In this document: one piece after another, positions 44,071 to 54,100 of the stretch
Numbering within the stretch: position 1 is the first letter of the stretch
Layout: every line of letters starts with the position of its first letter
DNA from: Clostridia bacterium
GTDB taxonomy: Bacteria; Bacillota; Clostridia; UBA1381
Assembly (NCBI GenBank): GCA_017935675.1
Contig: JAGBHE010000065.1
Location: 1 to 64,000 of the forward strand
DNA length: 64,000 nt
Reading direction: 5' to 3'
Translations under genes and position numbers: made by a program
The notes under the pieces: generated by a model
What the model was told of the DNA's origin: nothing
Seen by the model: only the letters and a program-made list of their open reading frames with translations
Databases searched by the model: none

Positions 44071-45999
44071 ATGAAGAAAAAGGCAATAGTCTTATTAATA
44101 ATGCTCGGCATGGTAATGCAGGTCTCTGCGTTTGCCATGCCGGAAATACCCGGCACTCTTGATAGGATATTTACTGAAGAACATACAATGTACTATGTTA
44201 ATGTTACGGATAACGAAATTCCTGATATTACAGGTACAGGATATGAAACTCTTAAAAAGGCAACTAAGATATATAAAGAGGGCGAGGCTCTTACAAACGA
44301 AAATACCACAATAATAAAGAATACTTCAACAGGCAAAAAATACAGATTTGTTTTCACCAATGAATCTGAAAATCTTGAAATAAGCAATGTATCGATCGAC
44401 AACAGTGGTGTTTTGAAAGTAGAGGGTAAGATAGATAAAGAAGGAATTCTGAAAATGTTCATCTTTAAGCCTTCATCAGATGATTTGGATGTTTCATACA
44501 CATGGGATGATGTGGATGAATCCGATATGACGCAGACTGTACTTGATGTTGTTGAGTTCAGAGCTGCAGGTGAGGGCACTCAGGTTACATACAGCCTGCC
44601 GCAGACAGCAGGCAGCGGATCATATGGTATTTTTATTACAGGTGATAATCTCGGTAAGGACTATTACAACCCGGGAGTATATTATGCTTCAAAATCCGAC
44701 CTTGATAAAGCACTTGAAGGCTTTAATGAAATAGCAAAGCTTGAGGCAAGCAGTGAGAACAGTAAAAAGCTTGCTGCATACATTAAGCAAAACTCAAAGC
44801 TTTTGTATATTGATTCGGAGTATTTTGATAAGCAGCTTTCGGAAGAAGCACAGCTGAAAGCCTGCAAGGAAATGTTTGATGAAAACGGATACAAGACAGT
44901 AGATGAGCTTCAGGAACGGTTTTATAAGAGTGTAGTAACAGCATGGTGTACCGACGGAAAAAATGCCGAGGAAATTCTTGCAGCTTATAAGGACAACGGA
45001 ACACCGAAACTTTATAAAGAATATTGCGATTTGAAGTCAAGAACGCTTGTAAATAACAGTATTGCAATGGCAAAGGACAACGCTGAGTTTGAACAAATAT
45101 TTAACCGAATGACGTCAGTTTCAATGATAAACGAAGCACCTGCTCCTGCGGAAATTGATGCAATATTTGCAAAATATATGCAGTATTTCGGCTTTAGTCA
45201 GGCGGCACTTGATAAGTATCAAAATAATAAGAATGTATCTGCAAGAATAATGCTGGGCAGACCGTTCACAAGTGCATCTGAAATTGAAAGAATAATTCTG
45301 TCAACAGAGGCTGACAAAGCCCCATCCGGCGGCGGTGGCGGCGGTGGCGGTGGCTCAACGTCGCACGCAGGCGGTACAACGGGTGGCAACAGAGTATATG
45401 CTCCGGAAATTAATGCCGAGCTTGAACCTGATTCTGAAATTAAGCCGGCAGATGGATTTGTTTTCAAAGACTGTGAGAATTACGAATGGGCAAAAACAGC
45501 AATAAAACATCTTTACGACAACAAAATTATAAACGGTAAGGGTGAAAATCATTTTGCTCCGCAGGATAACATAACGAGAGAGGAATTTGTTAAAATAATA
45601 GTAAATGCCTTTGACTTTATGGGTAGATCAAAAACAGTATTTGATGATGTTAATTCAAGCGAGTGGTATGCAGAACCTATTTCGACGGCATTATATGTTG
45701 GTATCATAAACGGTATCAGCGATACTGAATTCGGCGTGGGAATGAATATCACGCGTGAGGATATGGCTGTTATAATCTATAGAGCAGTAAATGCATCGGG
45801 TATGAAGCTGGACATTGAGATTGATGAGAAAGCGGAGCTTGCCGATTTAGACACGGTAAGTGATTATGCTGCAGAGGCGGTTAATTTCCTTATAGAAAAG
45901 GGTGCAATAAACGGCTCGGAAGGAAAATTCAATCCTAAATCAAATGCAACTCGTGCCGAAGCGGCACAGATGATATATCAGGTAATAAAGATAAGATAA
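44071..45999 (+). CDS. SLH-anchored surface protein with C-terminal triple SLH
   Basis: A 642-residue secreted protein; signal peptide ends near AFAMPE. A small beta domain (~60-210) and a helical region (~210-415) precede a poly-Gly linker (~419-430) and three SLH repeats (~460-640), the first reading FKDCENYEWAKTAIKHLYDN, with ITREEFVKIIV, ITREDMAVII and ATRAEAAQMI. It is the paralogue of the 32388 protein with the same order. It should anchor part of the locus B complex to the wall while the N-terminal half projects out. GGAGG precedes the ATG, 13 bases after the previous stop; the partner SLH protein starts 12 bases after it. Confidence 0.9.
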   Translation: MKKKAIVLLIMLGMVMQVSAFAMPEIPGTLDRIFTEEHTMYYVNVTDNEIPDITGTGYETLKKATKIYKEGEALTNENTTIIKNTSTGKKYRFVFTNESENLEISNVSIDNSGVLKVEGKIDKEGILKMFIFKPSSDDLDVSYTWDDVDESDMTQTVLDVVEFRAAGEGTQVTYSLPQTAGSGSYGIFITGDNLGKDYYNPGVYYASKSDLDKALEGFNEIAKLEASSENSKKLAAYIKQNSKLLYIDSEYFDKQLSEEAQLKACKEMFDENGYKTVDELQERFYKSVVTAWCTDGKNAEEILAAYKDNGTPKLYKEYCDLKSRTLVNNSIAMAKDNAEFEQIFNRMTSVSMINEAPAPAEIDAIFAKYMQYFGFSQAALDKYQNNKNVSARIMLGRPFTSASEIERIILSTEADKAPSGGGGGGGGGSTSHAGGTTGGNRVYAPEINAELEPDSEIKPADGFVFKDCENYEWAKTAIKHLYDNKIINGKGENHFAPQDNITREEFVKIIVNAFDFMGRSKTVFDDVNSSEWYAEPISTALYVGIINGISDTEFGVGMNITREDMAVIIYRAVNASGMKLDIEIDEKAELADLDTVSDYAAEAVNFLIEKGAINGSEGKFNPKSNATRAEAAQMIYQVIKIR

Positions 46000-46011
46000 G
46001 GAGGAAACAGT

Positions 46012-48753
46012 ATGAAAAGAATAATGGCAATATTTGTGACATTAGTGATGAGTATGCAGTTTACAGCTTTTGCCGCAGATAATGATACTGCTGTTTCCGA
46101 CAGCAGCTATCAAAATCGTATGGCCATGCTGAGTGCTTTAAACATTATTGACAACAGCACCGTATCTGCAAATGATACAATCTCAAGAGCGCAATTTATA
46201 AAAACAATTCTTATATTTTCAAACAATGAGCCTGCAGGGGGCAGCGCGACAGGTACCAAATTCGGTGATGTGGATAAGGATTATGCATATGCAGATTATG
46301 TTGAAAAAGGCGCTGAGCTTGGGTATATGACAGGTTATTCGGATAATGCGTTCTATCCTGAATCACCTGTGACTTATTCACAGGCGGTTAAGGTTATGGT
46401 GGGTATGCTCGGATATGGCATAAATGCTGAGAATGCTGGCGGATATCCTAAAGGCTACACCGCACAGGCAAGTAAGCTCGGGCTTGTTGACGGCGTAAAG
46501 CTATCAGAGGATAATCTTACAATGGAAACATTTGTAACCATGCTTTATAATGCTTGCGAAATTCCGGTTATGGAATATGATATTTCAAATAAGGTATATA
46601 AGGCAGGTGAGAATGACAATGACACCGCTTTGTATTACTTCCATAAGATTGCAAAGATAAGAGGTGTTGTTGCGGCAAATGATATAACAGGTCTTTATGA
46701 TACTGCTGATGTACAGTTGGAGGGTCAGGTTTTAATTGATGGTGAGTGCATGGATGTAGGCATAACCAATGCAAAGGATATGCTCGGCTATTCGGTTACG
46801 GCTTATGTATATTATCAAGACGAAAGTGAAACAGGCGAGATAAAATATGTAAGTGCAGATTCAATGAACAAGACCCTGACCGTAGATGCACGTGATATTC
46901 TTTCAGAGGATAAGGCATTTTCGGGAACAAACTTTGTATATGAAAATGAGAATAGTGCAAAGCGTTCAATACGGATAAGACCTGAAACAGCCATTATCTT
47001 TAATGGTCATGCAAAGCCGCTGTATTCTTTATCAGACCTTGCGGTAAAGCTTGGTGATGTTACATTTATAGATAATGATGGTAACGGTACATATGATTGC
47101 GTTAATATATTCAGTGCAACAAAGGTAATCATTCCGGAATATATTGCTGAGAATGATGACGAGGTTACATTAATCGACTTCTTTAATTCATCAAATAAGT
47201 ACACCTACAAAAAGGATTACAAGTATTATGATGTGAAAATCGATGGTGAAAGGGTAAGCTGCGGAAACCTCAAAACACAGATGATTGTTTTTATAGGCGA
47301 GAGTAATGCCGGGACAGGTGAACACAGTGTCACAAGAGCATATCTTAAGGATACAAAGATTGCTGGTAAGGTAAATACCAAGTCGGATGTTTCACTTGAA
47401 ATTAATGGCACGGAATATGAGTATTCGCCTTTATTTGACGATTCCAAGATACGGATTAATTCAATTGGATATTTTTGGGTATATGACGGTGTGTTATTCG
47501 GATATCAGAAGAGTGATGTGGAAATAGACGGTGAGGTTGTATATGCGGATAAGTATGATTACGGATATATGATTTCGGCTGTTTATTCAGGTGAAGCAGA
47601 CCCTGAACCACTATTGATGTTAAAAATTCTTACATCATATAATGAGATTGAAAAGCTCAAGGTAACGGATAAAACAAAATACAACGGAAAGAGAGAAAAG
47701 GACAGGCATGAGGCTGCAAAGCTTTTCGCAAAGAGTTGGTCAGGTGACGTGTTCGTATTCAATCCTCAGATTGTAAAGTATAAGCTTGACGAGAACAATG
47801 ATATTATAGAGATATTCACTACAGCTTATCCTGAGGGATTAAAATATGAAGGTAGTGTAAATACAGACTTCAAGGATTCAAATAATAAGACAGTCATCAG
47901 AGTTGAAAAGGACGGGGTAGTGTCACTTGTTGATAAGACAAATATTGCCCAGTACGGATTCTATGTTGATACATGGCTTAACTTCTTCTATCAGGATGAA
48001 AACACGGTAGTTTTCCACATAAATGACAGTAATCTTGAGGATAGCTATGCTTCAGGCAAATTCCCTTCAGCATCAGCACCTAATGAAGGTCATTTTGTAC
48101 ACGAGTTTTACAATGTGGATGAAAATAAAAACACCGTTGCGGCTGTTGTGTGGCACACAAGCCTTGCATCGGATCGTGAGCAGGTAGAAAGAGGCGCAAA
48201 GCCTGTAGTTGTTAAGAAGGTAGTTGAAGTTCTCAACAGCGAAAATGAGGTCGTTAAGGCAATTGACGGTGTAGTTGATGGTGCGTCAGTGACAATTCCG
48301 TATAACGATAAGATGACTGAGACTGTTAAGCAGGTATTCAATTCAATAAGACCGGGTGATATCATATTCTATAGTGCAAATGTAAAGGGAATAGTTACCT
48401 CTTTGGAAAAATCATTTGATTCAAGAAGGCGCGGTGAGTACGGAATGAGCAACAATGCTCAGTTTGACGCCGTACATGACGGTTGGACACCTGCGGTACA
48501 TCTTTCTCGTAAGGTTGGATATTTCAAGATTGAGGAAAAACTTCATAATAATTTCTTCAGCTATAGAAATGGTGAGGGAGCATTATGTGTTCAACTTGCA
48601 GATCCTTCTGCAAAGGTTTTCAAGATGACACAGAGAGGCAGTAAGGTATTTGTTGAAGAAATAACATATAATGAAGTGATTAGCGGTGATGAAGTATTCT
48701 CAATGTATGAATATAACAAGCTGCAGTATATGATTGTAATCGGTGAAGAATAA
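46012..48753 (+). CDS. Secreted N-terminal SLH protein with long uncharacterised region
   Basis: A 913-residue secreted protein with a signal peptide ending AFAADN. N-terminal SLH repeats (~25-190) include ISRAQFIKTIL, FGDVDKDYAYADYVEKGAEL, VTYSQAVKVMVGMLGYG and a third weaker copy. The remaining ~700 residues are beta-rich and unrecognised; segments ITNAKDMLGYSVTAYVYY and TAIIFNGHAKPL match the corresponding part of the 29350 protein. Compared with that paralogue it lacks the CBM6-like module. GGAGG lies before the ATG. Being wall-bound at its N-terminus with a long tail, it could organise the other secreted proteins of the locus; that role is inferred from synteny only. Confidence 0.8.
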   Translation: MKRIMAIFVTLVMSMQFTAFAADNDTAVSDSSYQNRMAMLSALNIIDNSTVSANDTISRAQFIKTILIFSNNEPAGGSATGTKFGDVDKDYAYADYVEKGAELGYMTGYSDNAFYPESPVTYSQAVKVMVGMLGYGINAENAGGYPKGYTAQASKLGLVDGVKLSEDNLTMETFVTMLYNACEIPVMEYDISNKVYKAGENDNDTALYYFHKIAKIRGVVAANDITGLYDTADVQLEGQVLIDGECMDVGITNAKDMLGYSVTAYVYYQDESETGEIKYVSADSMNKTLTVDARDILSEDKAFSGTNFVYENENSAKRSIRIRPETAIIFNGHAKPLYSLSDLAVKLGDVTFIDNDGNGTYDCVNIFSATKVIIPEYIAENDDEVTLIDFFNSSNKYTYKKDYKYYDVKIDGERVSCGNLKTQMIVFIGESNAGTGEHSVTRAYLKDTKIAGKVNTKSDVSLEINGTEYEYSPLFDDSKIRINSIGYFWVYDGVLFGYQKSDVEIDGEVVYADKYDYGYMISAVYSGEADPEPLLMLKILTSYNEIEKLKVTDKTKYNGKREKDRHEAAKLFAKSWSGDVFVFNPQIVKYKLDENNDIIEIFTTAYPEGLKYEGSVNTDFKDSNNKTVIRVEKDGVVSLVDKTNIAQYGFYVDTWLNFFYQDENTVVFHINDSNLEDSYASGKFPSASAPNEGHFVHEFYNVDENKNTVAAVVWHTSLASDREQVERGAKPVVVKKVVEVLNSENEVVKAIDGVVDGASVTIPYNDKMTETVKQVFNSIRPGDIIFYSANVKGIVTSLEKSFDSRRRGEYGMSNNAQFDAVHDGWTPAVHLSRKVGYFKIEEKLHNNFFSYRNGEGALCVQLADPSAKVFKMTQRGSKVFVEEITYNEVISGDEVFSMYEYNKLQYMIVIGEE

Positions 48754-48774
48754 TGCAAGGAGTAGATGGAAGAG

Positions 48775-51183
48775 ATGAAATTAAATAAAATGATAGCTGT
48801 TGCATCGGCGATTATACTTGCCATCGGTTCCATTTGCATAGTAAGAGCTGAAGGAAGCTGTGATTTTACGGCTGAATCTAATGTCAATGGAATAGATGTT
48901 ATACTTGAGGACATTGCTGTTCTCGGTGAGAAGAATGTTAAGGCAGCCTTCTCACTTGAAAACACGGGTGATAAGGCTGATGTAAAGGTGTTAATGCAGT
49001 TATTTGATAAAAATAACTTATTGGTATCGGGTGCTGAAATAATTCGTTCAATAAAAATGGGCGAGGCTGTAGATGTTGAATTTAACAGTACGGAGCTTAT
49101 TGATACAGAGAATATGACGCTTGCAGTTGATGTTACGGAGACCGGTGAAAAATATCCGACGGATATATATGTTGCTCAAAACGGCAGTGATGAAAATAAC
49201 GGTACAGCATCGAGCCCGCTTAAAACTGTTTCAGCGGCACTTGCAAGGGTAAGCAGCTTTAATTCAAACAAGGAATATGAAGGCAAGAACATTACCGTTC
49301 AGGTTGCAGATGGAAATTACAATATTGCCAAGCCGGTTAATATTACAGAGGGGACAATATCGAATCTCGGCTCGCTAACAATTCGTGGAATCGGAAATAA
49401 TGTGAGATTTTACGGGGGTATAAAGGTTAAGGGCTCAGATTTTAAGAAGGTAACGGATATTTCAACTCTTTCAATGTTTGATAAGAGCGTAGAAGGAAAG
49501 ATATACAGCCTTAATCTTGCTGATTACAATGTCAATGTAAGCTACAAGGACGGCACCAACATCAATAACGATCCGATTTTTACCTCAATATGCTATAATA
49601 ATCGTTCGGAGCAAATTGCTAAATATCCGAATGAAGGATATGGCGTTGGTACTACGAGAATCGGCAAGGACAGTGAGAATAGAAAGACCCAGGTTAAATC
49701 AGCCGACATAAAGAACTGGAAGAATATTGAGGAAGCATGGATCAGGGGATTCTTCCTTTATGATTGGGATCTTGTTCGAGGTAAAATTGCAAGTATTACC
49801 GATAGTGTGACCGGTACCGATATTGACAGCACAATAACCGGTAAGACACTTACACTCCAGCAGATGTTCTGCGGTTCAATGCCGGCAGATAATTTAAGAC
49901 CGATAACAAGTCAAAACAAGGAATGGTTTGTATATAATATTCCATCCGAGCTTGATACGGAGGGCGAATATGTAATAAAGAACAATGTTCTGTATTATTA
50001 TCCGACTGAGTCGGATGTAGTAAACAGCAAATTCAATAATGCTGATATAATCATTAATACATCAACATCAAACCTCATTAACATTAATTCAAGTAACAAT
50101 GTTACAATCAGTAATGTAACCTTTGAAAATACGCAAGGATATTTTATAGATGCTAAGGCTGATAATGTATCAATTCTCGGATGCAAGTTCACAAACGGTA
50201 TGACAGCCGTTAATATATACGGTAATTACAATACTGTTTTGAGTTGTGATTTTAAGAACCTTGGAGGAAGCGGTATCATAATAGGAGGTGGAGATGTAAA
50301 TACGCTTACCGCTTCACATAGCAAGCTGGAAAACTGTTTGTTTGATAAGGTTAGCCAAATCGACAGAACAAACTGTTCTCCGGTAGTGTTAACAGGCTGT
50401 GGCGTTACAGCAGCAAAAAACACTATTACCGACACCCCGCACCTTGCCTTGAGCTATACGGGCAATAATCATATCATTGAATATAATGATATTTATAACT
50501 GTCTTACAGACAACTCAAGCGATGCAGGTATTATATATACCGGCAATGACTTGTCAAATCTCGGAACAGTTTCAAGATATAATTATATTCATGACTCAAA
50601 CAGCGGACTTGGAGCAATATATTATGACGACTGGCTCAGCGGTCAAAGTGCTGTCGGAAATGTTTTTGAAAATATATCACAGGTTATGTTGGTGCATGGC
50701 GGTGTTTATAATACATTCAGAAATAATATAGTTGTAAATGCCGATATTGGAACAACAGTAACACATAAGGATCGTTTCAAAACAATTAACGGAGTTAAAT
50801 ACAACGTATGGGACGAAATCAACGGACGATATAATGGCTACAATAATGTTTTCCTTGGTAAGCTTGTGGGAATACCTGAGAGTCAGGGAGCAGAGCCGGG
50901 TGTTGATTGGAAGTCTGCTGCATGGCAGACAGCCTATGAGGATATTCTTGCATTTGTAAATAATAAAAATGATAACAAGGCAAGCAATACATGGATAGCG
51001 GATAATTACTTTGTAAATACCGATACGGCTATTAATCCGACAAGGGAAATGAAAATGAGCGATTTGATACTGAGCGGTAACACCACAAATGCTGCATCAC
51101 TTGATGCAGCACATCAGACTCAGTATGATAAGGTTGTAAAAAACTGCGGTATCTATATCGACAGTTACAGAAAAAATAAATAA
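48775..51183 (+). CDS. Secreted beta-helix protein (CARDB-like N-terminus)
   Basis: An 803-residue secreted protein. The signal peptide (MKLNKMIAVASAIILAIGSI) is followed by a CARDB-like beta domain (~30-120) related to the C-terminal module of the LamG proteins. The beta-helix (~129-790) opens with DIYVAQNGSDENNGTASSP, contains EQIAKYPNEGYG and the conserved TDTPHLALSYTGNNH and AGIIYTGND segments also found in the 40560 protein. It is likely a polysaccharide lyase or hydrolase of an unassigned beta-helix family. AAGGAG (48757-48762) is 3 bases before ATG 48766 and 12 before ATG 48775; I prefer 48775, but 48766 only adds MEE. Confidence 0.8.
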   Translation: MKLNKMIAVASAIILAIGSICIVRAEGSCDFTAESNVNGIDVILEDIAVLGEKNVKAAFSLENTGDKADVKVLMQLFDKNNLLVSGAEIIRSIKMGEAVDVEFNSTELIDTENMTLAVDVTETGEKYPTDIYVAQNGSDENNGTASSPLKTVSAALARVSSFNSNKEYEGKNITVQVADGNYNIAKPVNITEGTISNLGSLTIRGIGNNVRFYGGIKVKGSDFKKVTDISTLSMFDKSVEGKIYSLNLADYNVNVSYKDGTNINNDPIFTSICYNNRSEQIAKYPNEGYGVGTTRIGKDSENRKTQVKSADIKNWKNIEEAWIRGFFLYDWDLVRGKIASITDSVTGTDIDSTITGKTLTLQQMFCGSMPADNLRPITSQNKEWFVYNIPSELDTEGEYVIKNNVLYYYPTESDVVNSKFNNADIIINTSTSNLININSSNNVTISNVTFENTQGYFIDAKADNVSILGCKFTNGMTAVNIYGNYNTVLSCDFKNLGGSGIIIGGGDVNTLTASHSKLENCLFDKVSQIDRTNCSPVVLTGCGVTAAKNTITDTPHLALSYTGNNHIIEYNDIYNCLTDNSSDAGIIYTGNDLSNLGTVSRYNYIHDSNSGLGAIYYDDWLSGQSAVGNVFENISQVMLVHGGVYNTFRNNIVVNADIGTTVTHKDRFKTINGVKYNVWDEINGRYNGYNNVFLGKLVGIPESQGAEPGVDWKSAAWQTAYEDILAFVNNKNDNKASNTWIADNYFVNTDTAINPTREMKMSDLILSGNTTNAASLDAAHQTQYDKVVKNCGIYIDSYRKNK

Positions 51184-51196
51184 AGGAGAAGAAGCG

Positions 51197-54100
51197 ATGA
51201 AAAAAAAGATTCTTAGTGCGTTGCTTAGTGCAGCAATGGTTGCATCGGCAATGCCAATGTCTGTATCAATGGCACAAGGTGCTAAGCCATGGGTGATGTT
51301 CGAAGAGGGTTTTGATGCTGCATTTGATGTGGCAAGCTCACCTTACAGAATTGTAAACGCAAAGGAGATACTGCCGGAAAAAGACAGTGACGGAAACATT
51401 TTCGGTTATTGGGATGTGAACGGCGGCGATATGTTCATGCCGACACAGGCAGATGGTGTTATAAATGTCGGCTACTGTGGTAACAGAAAGCCAATGCTTC
51501 TGCTTAAAAACGAGCTACCAATAGAGGGTAATGACATTATAATAGAGACAAGAGTTAAATTCACCGCACAAAATAACTTTGTGCTTGAGGACGGTATTGC
51601 AATAGGTGACGGAAGCAACCCGCTCTTGAACTTCTTGGATACAACAGCCGATAACTATACACTTGGTGCAAGAATTTCACAGCCGGGAAATAATAGCACG
51701 TATATTTCAGGCGGCGGAAACGGTACAAATGTTGTATCAAACATGAAGCTTCAGAATAATGAATGGGTTAATTTCAGCGTTAAAATAAGCGGTGACGGTC
51801 AGAAATTCTCATATACTGCTTCAAAGGATAACGGAGAGATTTATACAAGCCCTGCCCTTACTCCACAGCGGGAATTATCAAATATAAAATATGTCCAGCT
51901 CGGATATGGTGGTTTTACGGGAACAGCAATAGACTATGTAAGAATATATGATACATCAAAGCTTGGTAATGTTGAAATCATAAGCGGAGTTAATGATGAG
52001 CCTATAGACGGTCAGAACGGTGTTCCAACCGATTGCGAGGTTACAATGATTTTTGACAACCCCATAACAGTGGAAGAGCTTGGAGAGATTTCAGTAAGCA
52101 ATAATGCTGATTTTGAAATTGAGGCTATTGATGAAACATTTGCAGTATTGAAATTTAAAGGACTCAAGAATGCAGCAACCTATACAATCCATATTCCTAT
52201 GATTGGAGGAAACAAGGTAACGGATGCAACCTTTACAACAGCTGCTCCTGAGGGTGCATTGTTCAGCGAGAGCTTTGATTCAGTAAATTCAAACTACAGA
52301 ATAGTTAATACAAAGTCACTCTTACCGGCAAGAGATGAGGACGGTAACATATTCGGTGATTTTGTAGATTACAGCCTGATGGGCGGTGTACTTGACATTC
52401 CGTATTGCGGTAACAGAAAGCCGACGGTTATGTTTAAGGACGCTGTTAAAACAGGTGAGGAGCTTGTTATTGAAACAAAGGTTAAGTACAAAGCAGTTGG
52501 CAGTGCAAAGAAGAATGAAGACGGAACAATCTTTATAACAAACGGCAATAACCCGCTGTTTAACATAATGGGTTCAACATCTGATAACTTCACAAAGGGC
52601 ATAATTATGTCACAGGATGCAGACGGAAACATTGCAGCAGGTAATGACGGCGACCAGGAAGCATCAAATATAAAGATTAAGGAAGATATATGGTACACAT
52701 TCAGTATTATATTAAATGCTGACGGAAAAAAATTCAGATACACTGTATCGGATGAAAACGGAAACAGCTATAATAGCGGCGAGCTTAATGTATATACGGC
52801 ATTTGCACCTTTAGCTGATGTAAGATATATTCAGTTCCCTTACGGCGATTTCAGCTACACAAAGGTTGACTATATCAATGTTTTAAATGTTGGCAGCGTA
52901 GATGTTGTTAATGCGGAATCAGGTGAAGGGCTTGATGGTGCAATTGACGTAGCAACAAATTTTGATGCTACAGTATTCTTCACAAATCGTGTAACGGAGG
53001 ATGACCTTGCAAAGATTACAGTAAGCAATAACGCAAACTTTACTGTAACTGCAAATGATGATTATTCAGCAACAATTTCATTTACGGAACTTGAGAATGC
53101 TGCATCATATACAATTCATATTCCGATGATAGGCGGGAATGCACCGAAGGATGTTACATTTGTAACACAGGCTCCGCAGTGGATGCTGTTTAATGACGAT
53201 TTTGATGCTGCTACCGGATTGTACAGAATGGTTGACGCAAAGTCACTTTTAAATTCAGAAGACAGTGATGGAAACATATTTGGAGATTATGTGGCAGCAA
53301 CAGTATCAGACGGCAAGCTTAATGTTCCGTTTGGTGGTAATGTTAAACCAACAATGATGCTCAAAAAGTCTATACCGCTCTCAGCCGGTAAGGATTTACT
53401 CATCAATACAAGAGTTCAATATAAGTCACACAATAACTTTAAGGATGAGGACGGAACAATTCATATAAGTGATAATAACAACCCACTCTTTAATATTATG
53501 GGTGCAGGTGCAAATAACTATACAAAGGGTATCGTGATTACAACTGATGCAACCGGAACAATCATGGCAGGTAACGGCGGGGATCAGGTTTCAACAGGAA
53601 TCGTTTTAAAGGATCAGACATGGTATAATATTTCTATTAAGCTTGACGGTACAGGCAGGACATTCACGCTTACTGTATCGGATGATAACGGTAATTCATT
53701 CGAGAGTGATAATCTCAATACAGCATCAGCTCTTACAAGTCTCAGATATGTACAGCTTGCATATGGCGGATTCACCGGAACAACTCTTGATTTCTTTAAT
53801 ATAATGGATGCATCACTTATTCCGGTGCCGCAGGCGACTTTTGGTAAATTCAACGATGAGCTTGACGGTGCAGGAAATGTTCGTCCCGGCGATACTGTAA
53901 CCATTTCAGCAAAGAGCGAGCTTAATGCAGAAACAATAGTTCTTGATGGTGTAAAGATTGCAGTTGATATGTCAGCTGATTCAAAGACGGCTACATTCAC
54001 TGTTCCGAGCCTTGAGCCGAGAACAAAGCATACACTTGCAGTTGATGGAACATCATTTGAGTTCAGAGCGGCAGACGAGCCGAAATATATGTACAGAGCA

